A DNA stretch of 60,831 bases from Bdellovibrionales bacterium (GTDB lineage: Bacteria > Bdellovibrionota_G > JALEGL01 > JAGRMV01). Below the pieces are notes generated by a model. It was given only the letters and a program-made list of their open reading frames with translations, was not told where the DNA came from and did not search any database. Each line of letters opens with the position of its first letter. The stretch's first letter is position 1. The stretch covers positions 1-60,831 of the forward strand of contig JAGRAZ010000003.1 of NCBI GenBank assembly GCA_020434345.1, read 5' to 3'. The position numbers and the translations under genes were made by a program. Shown piece by piece: positions 36,001 through 45,170 of the stretch.

Positions 36001-37557
36001 ACGTTCATCTTCACGTGAAAAAACAAAAACCTGATCTTTGGGACAATAATCCAAATGATCGTAGTGACGGTTATCTTCTGTTATTTTTTTGAATGTTCCC
36101 TTTTTTAAATTTGCCTTGTATAAATTTGAAAAACCTTGTTGATACCCAATAAAATAAACTTCATTGGACCCAGTCAAAACTGGGTGTTCAATTTTATCAA
36201 TTTCATTCCATCTATATTTTCTAAGCTGACCCAATGTTATTTTTTTGCTTTCGCTATTAAAATCATACTCTTGCACACGAAGTTCATCTTGCTTTGATCT
36301 TTTAATTGAATAAACGACATGTCGATCTGAGATATCTGCACCTTTGCGAAATGATTCGAGGGATTCATTTTCATACTCTCGATCCATCACAAGTTTGATT
36401 TCTTCAGCGTCATGCTCGTAGCGATAGGTTAAAAAAAGTGCATTTTGCGCCCCAACGTTTCCACCCGTAACATAAAAATTCTTAAAGCTATCCAATACAA
36501 TTCTTTTTTCTTGAACAGACTCTGATTCATCCACAACATCTTGCTGTTTTAAAAGAGATCCATAATCTAAAAGAAGCTTAGCCTGAACTTTTTGTTCTAA
36601 TTGCGATACCATTACACCCAAAGATGCTTCAATATTATCTTCAAAATTCATCACGTTTGCGTTATCAAAAATTTTAAAAAAACCTTCCTCACCGTATTCA
36701 TCCCAAATCATATTCGAAATATAATTTCCTATTTTATACATGAGCCATGTGCCTTGAATTTGCCATAGCTGACGAATTGGATAAAAGAACCCATTAAGAT
36801 AAGCGTCACGAATAACCATCTCCGCATCCGCATCCCAATAGATCGAATTTGTTTCTGCTGACCCTTCAATGAACCAGAGAGGAAGCCTTCGAGACCCTTT
36901 TTCAATTTGAAAAATGTGTGTAGCTTCATGCTTTGTAACATGCTCAAACTTTTCATTCTCCCCTTCAAAAGGAAAAGTTACTCGTTTCCATCCAAATATT
37001 TCTGTTAATCCACCAAGCCCCTCTGGAATGGGTCCATCAACAATTGAACTTTGTTCGAAATCACGACGAGATTGATAAAAAACAATAGGTATTTTTTTTT
37101 CGAAACGGTTCTGGACGCCGAAGATTCGATTGTTTCTTTCATACTCTTCTTCAAAAAAACGTATGACTTGCTGAAGACTTTGTTGTCCTTCAGGATAGGT
37201 ATAAAAATCATAGTGATCAGATTCAAACCTTTCCCATTCAAATTTTTTGAACCTTGGCTTTTTTACACCCCAGTAGGGAGCGGATAGAAATGGTGTACGC
37301 TTTTCACGACCTGAAATTGGAAATAAAAATCGTATAAACTGCTGAAATAAATCACCACCTTGTGCATACGCATCCGTAAACAAATGTTGATCTGACAATC
37401 TCAATTCTGGATAGGGAGCACCAAACTGTCTTTCAATAGTAAAAAGCTTTTCTTGGGAAAGTGCGTATGGGGATTTTTCTAATGCCAATCCAGTCTTTTG
37501 CAAAAGTGCAAAACAGATACAAATTATGAACATCCAATGTATTTTTTTCAAAATCAC
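33025..37557 (-). CDS. Giant surface protein: metallopeptidase, beta-propeller, outer-membrane barrel
   Basis: A 1510-residue protein. GTG 37557 has AAGAG 7 bases upstream and begins a signal peptide (to about residue 26). Near 208-212 the zinc motif HEATH and a downstream Glu in WFIEGSAE match peptidase-MA-like gluzincins. Residues 350-1150 hold WD40/TolB-like propeller repeats (for example CNEILFVSDWPSTYNLF). The last 320 residues are barrel-like, with LGGNPSFRGVGFDDLEGQNYW resembling the BamA/surface-antigen C-terminus and a terminal Trp. It probably sits in the outer membrane with the peptidase outside or in the periplasm. The function is unknown. Confidence 0.8.
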   Translation of the reverse strand: MILKKIHWMFIICICFALLQKTGLALEKSPYALSQEKLFTIERQFGAPYPELRLSDQHLFTDAYAQGGDLFQQFIRFLFPISGREKRTPFLSAPYWGVKKPRFKKFEWERFESDHYDFYTYPEGQQSLQQVIRFFEEEYERNNRIFGVQNRFEKKIPIVFYQSRRDFEQSSIVDGPIPEGLGGLTEIFGWKRVTFPFEGENEKFEHVTKHEATHIFQIEKGSRRLPLWFIEGSAETNSIYWDADAEMVIRDAYLNGFFYPIRQLWQIQGTWLMYKIGNYISNMIWDEYGEEGFFKIFDNANVMNFEDNIEASLGVMVSQLEQKVQAKLLLDYGSLLKQQDVVDESESVQEKRIVLDSFKNFYVTGGNVGAQNALFLTYRYEHDAEEIKLVMDREYENESLESFRKGADISDRHVVYSIKRSKQDELRVQEYDFNSESKKITLGQLRKYRWNEIDKIEHPVLTGSNEVYFIGYQQGFSNLYKANLKKGTFKKITEDNRHYDHLDYCPKDQVFVFSREDERDSSVIHYQRNLYIMNRKAEIDKLTNNPAYVHIEPSFSESCNEILFVSDWPSTYNLFSYNRKTKETQVLTNVRVGVRHPFWGPDNTIYYNAYKEMTPTMYQTRFPNLKDIVQRSVRSSKDFSVPLNITQKKSAVSARPVHQDLSAPVLDGLYSYKSRSMIQQSGRPYSVEAFSPMDDRIVVRTSEGLPESGSVRVNRFPYYYEVKGNQIQSLQSNMVATKGVSDPTLSWIKTKLQGQGVVDAWTSVDDKKIFVVVNNRLANDYKEYKSFNELGLYIYDEEKNHLDALPEGPVFDLDQNVQWVSFLKNGYVLIVVAEQKTGPYRVIIYDTSERQYYEMSQDASRFTVSEDRSKMVWKSSNYMFLNFEEQNPTPKKIKIDEGKIKSLSILHTGSIGFVAVDQDSMIWIEIDPKTMAPIQTKKQSIKDEKIEDLIIHQSGFVVASTKGFAKDSKYNLWVWDLHKDKTFKVRQNQAFISQPIARGSFVTFVEKYFQAQPSREFIFHVDSPLEVFEFEPEIKSVLIENNTWVVEGKRSLIDYDLSSNETSIVAKDSIGFDSKDGKIYYSEESGSHFAIKVHDTKTKQNRIVRNEDRHLIKPVMNQDDLNYLAGSTKGWEVRNEQNDNSIDLQTVDIIELEKVKDDQVYAYAKVKHKQNDRQPQHEISEDYPRMYLARPAGRSLKLQSLAAAAAYDGDTVRLLVSGFADNLFGDKGVFVNSILLSDTKFATIGFTDLSQGYSTSFFYNQRQSIDNYGLNFTKDIIMDRYRQISMYSEFEIQSYGSDSSARNAFLSPSFDGNRYYLAKLGSIYAFDITVNDLHGPVSGQRLYFRSEAGLDLEKGRVSNYDINGDIRLYHRILPKFGFAHRLVGGTSQGPIPNIYLLGGNPSFRGVGFDDLEGQNYWVFSEDMRIPVFDFIGAKLFDPLDQMLGFLTRYFDVRSGIYADVGAVWNNVDPADMKYSVGYFINIPTVFGLMIRLHDGLWGEKKFGVWIGTNW

Positions 37558-37626
37558 GAATAAACTCTTGATAATGTTGGTCTTTTTAAAAGTAAATCAC
37601 ATCTTCAAGTGTTTGAAAAAGAAAAA

Positions 37627-38319
37627 CTAATCTTGAAATGCATATACGATTGCAGGGCCAATTAAAAAACCTTCTGATACGGTTGGATCAACTTCAACAA
37701 CTTGAAAAACCAAGGAACAACCTCCGTCATTGGTAAAATCAATACCTCCTCCAGCTAGATTGGCCATGGCACTGGCTACGTAATATCCATATCCTGCAGG
37801 TGGTGAAGCCTCTAGCCCCAAAGAAACACCACTCATCGATGTAACACCTGCTCCTGCTCCCGTGCAAGATCCAGAGTTACCATTGAGAACATTTAGCATC
37901 GTCTCGGAGGTTTCTTTGTTGTCCGCTGCTGGAATCGAAGGATCAAGTGTATTTGCTCCAGAGTACTTACCTGCAGTTGTTTGATAGAAAAAATGCACGT
38001 AACTCCCATCTGATAGAGGAAACTCAAGATCATCAGAGCAGGGAAAGTCGGCTTTTATCTTACTTCCCTCTTGCCATAACGCGACCGAACTTGGTGGAAT
38101 AATTGATGTAGTGCAGTGACTAAACCGATTATACTCAGTATAGGCAATTAATTGAAATCGATTAAGGGTGCTCAATGTCATCAAAGCTTCAGCATTTTTA
38201 GATCTTCGCATATACTTTTGAAAAGCGGGTACGGTGATCGATGCCAAAATAAGCAATATCATTACAACCATCATTAATTCAATTAACGAAAATCCATACT
38301 GTTTATCGTATTTTTTCAT
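37627..38319 (-). CDS. Type IV pilin-like protein
   Basis: A 230-residue prepilin. The leader MKKYDKQYG ends in Gly before FSLIELMMVVMILLILASITVPAF, with the conserved Glu5 and hydrophobic N-terminal helix of type IV pilins; cleavage is predicted at G/F. The globular part has four cysteines, including a pair near the C-terminus that may form the D-region disulfide. Its start overlaps the PilZ gene stop (ATGA), linking it to c-di-GMP-type control. No pilus assembly ATPase or secretin is in the window, so it could be a major or a minor pilin. Confidence 0.88.
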   Translation of the reverse strand: MKKYDKQYGFSLIELMMVVMILLILASITVPAFQKYMRRSKNAEALMTLSTLNRFQLIAYTEYNRFSHCTTSIIPPSSVALWQEGSKIKADFPCSDDLEFPLSDGSYVHFFYQTTAGKYSGANTLDPSIPAADNKETSETMLNVLNGNSGSCTGAGAGVTSMSGVSLGLEASPPAGYGYYVASAMANLAGGGIDFTNDGGCSLVFQVVEVDPTVSEGFLIGPAIVYAFQD

Positions 38320-39677
38320 CGCCCAATCCCTTCTTGCTGACTCACTATAAATTCTGCTTTGTCTTTTGTCGAAAATACAAATATCGCTTGAACAGTCTTA
38401 TGCTCTTGTAAAAACTCCAAAGACCTTGATTTTACCTTATCAACATCATTGACCCCTAGCGTTAACCATTCAGCTGGCTCAAAGTATACAAGAAGATTTG
38501 AGCCTTGTTTAATCACTTTTTGCACACCAATGTTATATCGCAATTGCTCTTTGTAATCCTTGATTCTATTTTTAGGGCCTCCAAAAATTGAAAATATTTG
38601 AAAAATTAAGAGTACTGAAGCAACAGGTATGAAAATCCATTTAAATTGAATAGAAGGAATCTTATGAAACTGAATTTCTTCAGGTTTTATTGCTTTTTCA
38701 ACAGGCTTTTCCTTTTCTTGCATTGTTCGTGCAAGAACTGCCTCTCCATAGGAGTTTTCGTCATATGAAATTTCATATTTATTTTGAAATACTGACACAA
38801 TCTCAAGAGATTTAGACTGAAGAATACCTACATCCGTATCTTCATTTTTTACAAGAATCTCATTCCACTTTTTACTTTCACAATAATCGCGATAAAGTGA
38901 GAGACACTCATATGTTTTATTACTTAAAATGATCATGGGCCGATTTAATAATTCCTTAGAAGCTTCAATTTCAGGCGATTCCTCTTTCTTAGAATTGGTA
39001 GGGCCGGCAAAGCCAGAAGTTTGCTCAAGAGCCGCAATTTCATTCATGAGATAAAGCGTATATTCTAAACAATATTCCAAATCATCCGCATCCATGGAGG
39101 CCTGAGCGATAAGAAATTGGTATAAAATATATGCTTGAATATAGTATACCTGCAGCCTTTGAAAGGATCTTTCAAAGTCATTATTGGGCGACAAGTGAAT
39201 TTTCATCTCCTCTTGTGGAATTTCGTGCAATATTTCCAATGCTTCCTGTGGGATCGCCGGTGCATCCTCCTGAAATACAGAAAATATTTTTTGATCAAGT
39301 GTGAAAACTTTTTGGATACTTACGAGCGACAAATTTTTGGGCAATACCTGCGGCTGGTTTAGAAAATTAAGAAGTTTGATCGTATTTTTTTTAGAATCTT
39401 CATCTAGCTTATAAAATCTCGCATGGTAAAACCATTTTGAAAGGTCGGGTGTTGATTTCTTAAGCGTGGTTGCAAATGCACCTTTGATATACCCCACCCG
39501 ATCATCTTTCCATCCCAAATGAATAATTTCTTCATTTTTTAGCTCTTGGTCAAATTCAAAAAAAATACCTCTTTGGCTGATCGAACGAAGGACGGCTTTT
39601 AGTTTTTGCCCGTGAAAAAGTATGATCACGGCTTGATCATAATCGTACCTTTTGGCTGTTCTTCTTTCTTGACTCAT
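38316..39677 (-). CDS. PilZ-domain membrane protein
   Basis: From ATG 39677, which has AGG about 8 bases upstream, the protein has 453 residues. The N-terminal 105 residues resemble a PilZ domain, with RRTAKR (the RxxxR c-di-GMP motif) and SISQRGIFFEF where the usual D/NxSxxG motif has Ser in place of Asp/Asn. A long helical middle is followed by one membrane helix (WIFIPVASVLLIFQIFSIF, about residues 340-360) and a small C-terminal domain. It is translationally coupled to a pilin. A role in pilus control is inferred. Confidence 0.75.
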   Translation of the reverse strand: MSQERRTAKRYDYDQAVIILFHGQKLKAVLRSISQRGIFFEFDQELKNEEIIHLGWKDDRVGYIKGAFATTLKKSTPDLSKWFYHARFYKLDEDSKKNTIKLLNFLNQPQVLPKNLSLVSIQKVFTLDQKIFSVFQEDAPAIPQEALEILHEIPQEEMKIHLSPNNDFERSFQRLQVYYIQAYILYQFLIAQASMDADDLEYCLEYTLYLMNEIAALEQTSGFAGPTNSKKEESPEIEASKELLNRPMIILSNKTYECLSLYRDYCESKKWNEILVKNEDTDVGILQSKSLEIVSVFQNKYEISYDENSYGEAVLARTMQEKEKPVEKAIKPEEIQFHKIPSIQFKWIFIPVASVLLIFQIFSIFGGPKNRIKDYKEQLRYNIGVQKVIKQGSNLLVYFEPAEWLTLGVNDVDKVKSRSLEFLQEHKTVQAIFVFSTKDKAEFIVSQQEGIGR

Positions 39678-39744
39678 GGATGTGCCTGTTTTTTCAAGGA
39701 GCATTGTAACAAATTGACATCATTCATCAATATCAATCGGACTT

Positions 39745-40656
39745 CTACGTACGAGGTTCGGCTTCATGGAGCATGGCCTTTCTTCTGGTTTGCCACCAAA
39801 GAAGTCCACCCGAAATAATAATCGCCCCAGAAAGTGTTTTAATTGTAAGCTTTTCATCAAGAATCAAAAAACCGACCAGCGACCCCACGATGGGTTGCAA
39901 AAAAAGTGACAGAGCAACGTACTGCACTCGTACCTTGGAAATCGCATAATACCACGCAGTGTAGGCAAAAACCGAACATCCTAAAGTTAGAAAAAGAAGT
40001 GCTCCCCAAGCACGCAATGGAATGCTTGTATAGTCATATTGCAAAATCAAGGGCGCATGGATGACAAAAGCACCAATACCACCAAAGCTCATGAGCATTC
40101 CCATTGCATCTATTGCATGAAGTTCTTTGGTAATCACCTTGCCAAAAACAGAACAGATCGCTTCAAAAACCAATGCGAATAGAAACAACATGTTTCCAAA
40201 AAGCCGCAACGAAGACCATGCATCACTTTGAGTCCCCAATCGAATGTCCGATATAAGAAAGAAGCCAACCATCGCAATGCCCAAAACAATCCAGAGGTTT
40301 TTTGAAATTCTTTCATGCAAAATAAAAAAAGCCATAAGCACGGTAAGCATCGGTTCAAATAAAATAAGAATCGAAACATCAATTGCCTGTGTATATCGTA
40401 GGCCTTGAAGTTGAAAAAACTGAGATCCATAAAAATTACAAAAACCAACAATTGCACTGATCCACAATAACTTCTTTGAAACTTTGGGGAATCCACGAAA
40501 ACACCAGTACACTGTAAAAATTCCAGCAACCAACCCATACCGAATAAAAATAACAAGTGAATAAGGAAGATATTCCAATCCAATCTTCATCGCTGTGTAC
40601 GAGCATGCCCAGATTGTTTGCGCCGCGATAAGCAACAACCAATAGGATAAGCTCAC
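39745..40656 (-). CDS. EamA/DMT-family transporter
   Basis: A 303-residue drug/metabolite transporter with ten membrane helices and two EamA repeats (the first starts WACSYTAMKIGLEYLP, the second near FALVFEAICSVFGKVI). It is probably an exporter or exchanger of small metabolites. The signature QPIVGSLVGFLILDEKLT near the end is typical. Its start overlaps the nuclease gene by four bases. Confidence 0.9.
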   Translation of the reverse strand: MSLSYWLLLIAAQTIWACSYTAMKIGLEYLPYSLVIFIRYGLVAGIFTVYWCFRGFPKVSKKLLWISAIVGFCNFYGSQFFQLQGLRYTQAIDVSILILFEPMLTVLMAFFILHERISKNLWIVLGIAMVGFFLISDIRLGTQSDAWSSLRLFGNMLFLFALVFEAICSVFGKVITKELHAIDAMGMLMSFGGIGAFVIHAPLILQYDYTSIPLRAWGALLFLTLGCSVFAYTAWYYAISKVRVQYVALSLFLQPIVGSLVGFLILDEKLTIKTLSGAIIISGGLLWWQTRRKAMLHEAEPRT

Positions 40657-41273
40657 AAATTCCTATCTTGATTTTGCGTAAGTAGTTTTTTGATATCCCA
40701 TAAAACTGGAACTTTTTTTGCAGCCCCATACTGATCGATGTTTACAAATTGATTGTTCTGGCCAAACTCAAAAACTTCCTTTGTAACTTTTACATCTTGC
40801 TTACAGTATTCAATCACAAGATCCATTTTTCCTTCTTTGACCCACTTCAGTGATTGTAATCCGTCCGCTGATTTTGAAATACCCAGTGTGGATTTTGCGA
40901 CAGAATCTAGCCGCACGCGATGCCCTAATCTGTTTTTTAGATCGATCAAAATATCAAAATTAATCAATTTAGAAAAATCAAAGGAACTGTATCCACGCAA
41001 AACTTCATAATCAAATCGTACGTGATTAAAACCAACAACCAAATCAGCGCTTTTGAGTAAATTAATTAACTCAACAACGTCTTTTTCTTCATAAACATGA
41101 TATGTTTTATCTTTGGTAGAGTAGCAAACACCACACGCCATACCCATGCCTTTAATATTGCCCCACCCTCCTACTTCATCTGCACTTCGTATGGTCTCCA
41201 AGTCAAAATAAACAATATTCGGCTCTACATCTTGTGTTTTTTTTGGGGCGTCAAATAGTGAAAACTGATCCAT
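40653..41273 (-). CDS. DEDD-type 3'-5' exonuclease (RNase H-like)
   Basis: A 206-residue RNase H-fold nuclease of the type often annotated as RNase_H_2. Catalytic acids occur in the expected order: YFDLETIRS (D, E), VGFNHVRFDYEVL (D), and YCKQDVKVTKEVF (D). There is a short N-terminal segment before the domain. It probably degrades RNA or DNA 3' ends in the cytoplasm. It overlaps the EamA gene by four bases. Confidence 0.85.
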   Translation of the reverse strand: MDQFSLFDAPKKTQDVEPNIVYFDLETIRSADEVGGWGNIKGMGMACGVCYSTKDKTYHVYEEKDVVELINLLKSADLVVGFNHVRFDYEVLRGYSSFDFSKLINFDILIDLKNRLGHRVRLDSVAKSTLGISKSADGLQSLKWVKEGKMDLVIEYCKQDVKVTKEVFEFGQNNQFVNIDQYGAAKKVPVLWDIKKLLTQNQDRNL

Positions 41274-41340
41274 GTGATTGTCTATATCACATATATTCTT
41301 CCTTTAGGCAAAACTCTTCTAGCATGCTATAAGAATCGGC

Positions 41341-42705
41341 ATGATCACTGAGAATCAAATACAACAACTTATTCAAGATAATAAGAATCATTGGATTAAA
41401 GACTATAAAGCCATTGTTGAGCTCCCCTCTGTTAGCTCACAACCAGTACACAAACCTGACATTGAAAAAACAGCTAGACTGGCTGCTACATTTATTGAAA
41501 AAATCGGCGGCACATCAAAAATATTCACGACAAAAGGAAACCCAGTTGTATGGGGACGCATCGAAAACAACCCATTAAGCCCAACCATTTGTATTTATAA
41601 TCACTTAGATGTTCAACCTGCTGAAAAAGGCCAGAATGGTTGGAATCGTGATCCCTTTGTGTTCACGCAAGAGGACAACAAGTTTTATGCAAGAGGAACA
41701 ACAGATGACAAAGGCCCTGCTATGACAGCTTTATGGGCGGCACAAATCGCCAAAAAATTACAAATTCAAACCAATATTGAATTCATCTGGGAACTAGAAG
41801 AAGAAATTGGTTCTCCAAATTTTCAAGAAGCACTTGATCAAATAAAGCCGTTAACAAAAGCAAACTCAATTATCGTATCAGATACTGTTTGGCTTACACC
41901 TGAACAACCAGCCATGACAATTAGTATGCGAGGGCTCATTGCCTTTGAAATTACAGTTACAACAGGAGGCAAAGACCTACATTCAGGACTTTGCGGTGGA
42001 GCTGCTCGAAACCCAATCATGGAGCTTGCTGGCATCATTGAACATTGTGTAGATCCTGTAACGGGTTCAATTAAAATCAAAGATCTTGATCAGACTTACA
42101 ATGCTCCAAGCAAAGAATTATTAGATGAATTTGAAAAATCTGGTTTTTCCATTGCCTACTTTAAGGAAGCACACAAAATACAAAAACTTCGTTTTGATAA
42201 TGTGCGTGACATTACTGCTGCAATTTGGGCAAAACCGACCTTTGAAGTGCATGGTATTGTTGGCGGCTATACAGGTCCCGGCAACAAAACAGTTATTCCC
42301 AATACTGCTACTGCAAAAGTTAGTATGCGTTTGGTTCCAGGACAAGATCCAACAAAAGCATTTGAACTCGCAAAAAAACATATTCTTAACTACTGTTCTG
42401 ATGCAGTAATTGAAATGGATCACGGTATTCTTAAACCGTTTAAAGCAACAACAAACACAATTGAAAATGAAAAAATCAAACAAGCCATAGACTTTGGATT
42501 TGGGAAAAAGCCTGTTTTTGCTGCCGAAGGTGGATCGATCGGTGCAATCGTCCCCATGTCAGAGACATTGGAAGTTCCAGTATATTTTATGGGACTGAGT
42601 TTACCCGAGGATAGCTATCACGGACCGAATGAGTCTTTTCAGTGGAGACAAATCGAAGGTGGAATCAAATCGTACGTAAAGTACTTTGAACTTATTTCAA
42701 AATAA
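41341..42705 (+). CDS. M20-family metallopeptidase (dipeptidase-like)
   Basis: A 454-residue M20 peptidase, closest in layout to CNDP-like dipeptidases. Zinc ligands and catalytic residues are in YNHLDVQPAEKG (His, Asp), RGTTDDKGP (Asp), WELEEEIGSPN (catalytic Glu and ligand Glu), and ESYHGPNE-like DSYHGPNESF near the end (His). The lid domain (about residues 215-325) has DLHSGLCGGAARNP. It probably cleaves dipeptides or deacylates amino acids. Confidence 0.92.
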   Translation: MITENQIQQLIQDNKNHWIKDYKAIVELPSVSSQPVHKPDIEKTARLAATFIEKIGGTSKIFTTKGNPVVWGRIENNPLSPTICIYNHLDVQPAEKGQNGWNRDPFVFTQEDNKFYARGTTDDKGPAMTALWAAQIAKKLQIQTNIEFIWELEEEIGSPNFQEALDQIKPLTKANSIIVSDTVWLTPEQPAMTISMRGLIAFEITVTTGGKDLHSGLCGGAARNPIMELAGIIEHCVDPVTGSIKIKDLDQTYNAPSKELLDEFEKSGFSIAYFKEAHKIQKLRFDNVRDITAAIWAKPTFEVHGIVGGYTGPGNKTVIPNTATAKVSMRLVPGQDPTKAFELAKKHILNYCSDAVIEMDHGILKPFKATTNTIENEKIKQAIDFGFGKKPVFAAEGGSIGAIVPMSETLEVPVYFMGLSLPEDSYHGPNESFQWRQIEGGIKSYVKYFELISK

Positions 42706-42711
42706 AAAATT

Positions 42712-43629
42712 TTAATTCTGTATACCTAAACAAAGAAGCTGTTTGGGTGCATCACAAAGCCCAGATACTTCCCAAAAATGAATTCTATCACTTTGAATAG
42801 AACCAGCAGAACCTCCACCGGCTGTTGTACTAGTAAATGAAGCACATGTCGCTGCAGATGCTGCATATGTCATATCTTCTGTTCCAGTCCAGAAATAACC
42901 CAATGGTACACCTGTATCGACCTGCGTTGGATCTAGCAAAGGTGCAGCGCCTGTCAAAAAGGCCCAGTTAACCCAAATGACATTGCCGCTAACATCTTGA
43001 ACAGGATAATCATACGCAAAGCCAAAATTGGTCGGCGCATTAACAACACTATCTGCCGCAGAAACAGATAAAATTGCATGATAGCTATAGTTTGATCCCA
43101 ATGGCATTCCCTGAGCACATTTCGTATCCGCACCCACGCGACCACCCAAATTACCATTATAAGAATTATATGAACCAAAAATAAAAAGTTTGTCTGAAGG
43201 AAGAATCGATATTTGTAACATGTCACTGGATGTAACGTTTTCATTATTTTCAATGGCTATTTCAAATTGCTCATCAGCCTCTTTAAGCATGTCATCCACA
43301 AGCACTACATCAAAATCCTTTGTAGTTTGACCAGCTTCAATAACAACAGTTGAAACAACAGAAAAATCTGCATCACCTTGTGTTGTTCCATCCGTGATAG
43401 TAAGGTCTACAGGTAAGTCCACAGCAAGAGGTTCTTCAATTGAAACAGTAAGTGTGAATTGCCCTACTTCTTCATATGCCTCCATTGTACCAGTTTGACT
43501 TAACGAAACATTTGCATGAATACCTGACAATTCATACTCTTTACCTGAAGTTCCTTTGCTACTTCCACCACAACCAATCATTAAAAATGCCATGGCAAGG
43601 AGAAGCTTTGTTTGCAACATTTGATTCAT
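42712..43629 (-). CDS. Lipoprotein with Calx-beta domain and DUF1554-like domain
   Basis: The signal peptide ends in lipobox MIGC, placing the lipid on the Cys before GGSS. Residues 35-135 look like a Calx-beta domain (VEAGQTTKDFDVVLVDDMLKEADE-type: acidic, beta-rich). The C-terminal half has FIFGSYNSYNGNLGG, ADTKCAQG and GYFWTGTE, the pattern of DUF1554 lipoproteins known from Leptospira and others. Cysteines in the second domain are probably paired. It is expected to be surface-exposed. The start (43629 or 43620) lacks a clear ribosome site. Confidence 0.78.
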   Translation of the reverse strand: MNQMLQTKLLLAMAFLMIGCGGSSKGTSGKEYELSGIHANVSLSQTGTMEAYEEVGQFTLTVSIEEPLAVDLPVDLTITDGTTQGDADFSVVSTVVIEAGQTTKDFDVVLVDDMLKEADEQFEIAIENNENVTSSDMLQISILPSDKLFIFGSYNSYNGNLGGRVGADTKCAQGMPLGSNYSYHAILSVSAADSVVNAPTNFGFAYDYPVQDVSGNVIWVNWAFLTGAAPLLDPTQVDTGVPLGYFWTGTEDMTYAASAATCASFTSTTAGGGSAGSIQSDRIHFWEVSGLCDAPKQLLCLGIQN

Positions 43630-43730
43630 ACATTCATATAAAGCAAACACCATGCCATATTATTTAATTGTAATTTCAATAGGATACACTTATTTAACTG
43701 CTTATTTTTTGCACACATTTTGCGTATTTT

Positions 43731-45170
43731 CTACGCATATACAAAAAGGAGATCTTTACGTGATCCGAATCTCAGATTGGGATCCATCGTATTTTTAACA
43801 AGTGTAAAAAGTTCACAACGATCTCTCCATTGGTCCTGTAGGTATTTTTTTCGAAGGAACCCATCTCCGTGTTCACCTGAAATTGTTCCATGGTGTGACA
43901 AAACGATTTTGTAAAAATCATCCATCAACTGGTATACCTTTTTTTCTACAAATGGCTCTCTTACATCGATCCAAGGATTGATATGCAGATGACCATTGCC
44001 AATATGTCCAAAAACCGACGCCTCAATTCCATGTTCTTGAAATAGTGATTCAATATTTTTTATATACAGTGGAAGCCTATCCACTGGAACACATGCATCT
44101 TCTATACATCGTAGTGGTTTCTTATGTATTGCTTTGTTATGAATAATTTTAGAAGCACAAGATCTCAAGTTCCATATTTTTTGTATCAGTACAAGATCGT
44201 TTGTATAAAATATCATTTCAGATGTTTGTGGTTGAATATCCAGCCATTCAACCCAAAGACTAACCTGATAATTTTCAATCCCCACACTTGTGCAAAGTTT
44301 TTCATCGTATTCATAGATTGAAGTAGAAATAGTTTCATCAATCAATTCAACACATGCAGGGTTCATAGAAAGTATCTCTGGTACAAATTCAGCCGCTTGA
44401 ATTTTATTTTTAAATGTATACAATGCAAAAGACTTGACTGAAGGTTTATCAACAAGTTTCAAATGAATTTTTTCAAATATTGCCAACTCGCCCTGACTTC
44501 CCGTTAATAGCTTTGCAAAGTCAGGTTGATCTGAAATAAAAGTATCTAGATACCAGCCGCTTGAATTTTTGCTCACACCAATTGAAGTTTTTTTTATGAT
44601 ATCTTGTTTACTTTTGATGGACTGAACCATTTGCGCATAATCAATTAGCATCGCCTTTGATGATCGCTTTTTCCCATCTGCACTGACACAATCAATATCT
44701 AGTACGTGGTCACGAGTCATACCATACTGTAGCGCATGGGGCCCAGATGCATTATTTCCAACGACACCACCAATACATGCATACGCCTGACTTCCAGGAT
44801 CAGGTCCAAACACTTGCCCATGACAAGAAACTTTTTCATTCAGTTCTCCTAAAAAAACACCCGGCTCTACCCATGCATGATCTTTTTGTACATCGAGTAT
44901 ACGATTCATGTGAGTGCGAAAATCAATTACGATTTGATCACCCAACGAAGCTCCTGTCGTACCGCTTCCCCCACCTCTTAAAACTACTGAAGCATCAAAA
45001 TCATTTGCTATTTGAACAACAGTGACAATATCTTGAACTGAGCTTGGTGATACGACAACTTGTGGAGTAAGTGTAAATATGGATTCATCTCTAGAAAAAT
45101 TCTGAAGTGTCGACGAATCTGAACGTACAAAACCTTGAATATGATTTTGTAGTTTTTGCAAAAGGTTCAT
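43731..45170 (-). CDS. GlcD-like FAD-binding oxidoreductase
   Basis: A 479-residue FAD-linked 2-hydroxyacid dehydrogenase (GlcD / D-lactate dehydrogenase group). The FAD site is VVLRGGGSGTTGASLG and the PGSQAYACIGGVVGNNASGPHAL segment; the C-terminal catalytic/metal region is FGHIGNGHLHINPW and SGEHGDGFLRK. It probably oxidises D-lactate, glycolate or a related acid and passes electrons to quinone. The usual C-terminal LNPGK is replaced by LRFGSRKDL. It overlaps the DHH gene by four bases. Confidence 0.92.
   Translation of the reverse strand: MNLLQKLQNHIQGFVRSDSSTLQNFSRDESIFTLTPQVVVSPSSVQDIVTVVQIANDFDASVVLRGGGSGTTGASLGDQIVIDFRTHMNRILDVQKDHAWVEPGVFLGELNEKVSCHGQVFGPDPGSQAYACIGGVVGNNASGPHALQYGMTRDHVLDIDCVSADGKKRSSKAMLIDYAQMVQSIKSKQDIIKKTSIGVSKNSSGWYLDTFISDQPDFAKLLTGSQGELAIFEKIHLKLVDKPSVKSFALYTFKNKIQAAEFVPEILSMNPACVELIDETISTSIYEYDEKLCTSVGIENYQVSLWVEWLDIQPQTSEMIFYTNDLVLIQKIWNLRSCASKIIHNKAIHKKPLRCIEDACVPVDRLPLYIKNIESLFQEHGIEASVFGHIGNGHLHINPWIDVREPFVEKKVYQLMDDFYKIVLSHHGTISGEHGDGFLRKKYLQDQWRDRCELFTLVKNTMDPNLRFGSRKDLLFVYA

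Noticed and set aside
40134-40583. A 149-residue reading frame rich in Leu and Phe on the minus strand
   Set aside because: It lies wholly inside the EamA transporter gene in another frame and shows no family motif.
42121-42483. A Cys-rich 120-residue frame antisense to the M20 peptidase
   Set aside because: It is a shadow of a strongly conserved gene, has no ribosome site and matches no known family.
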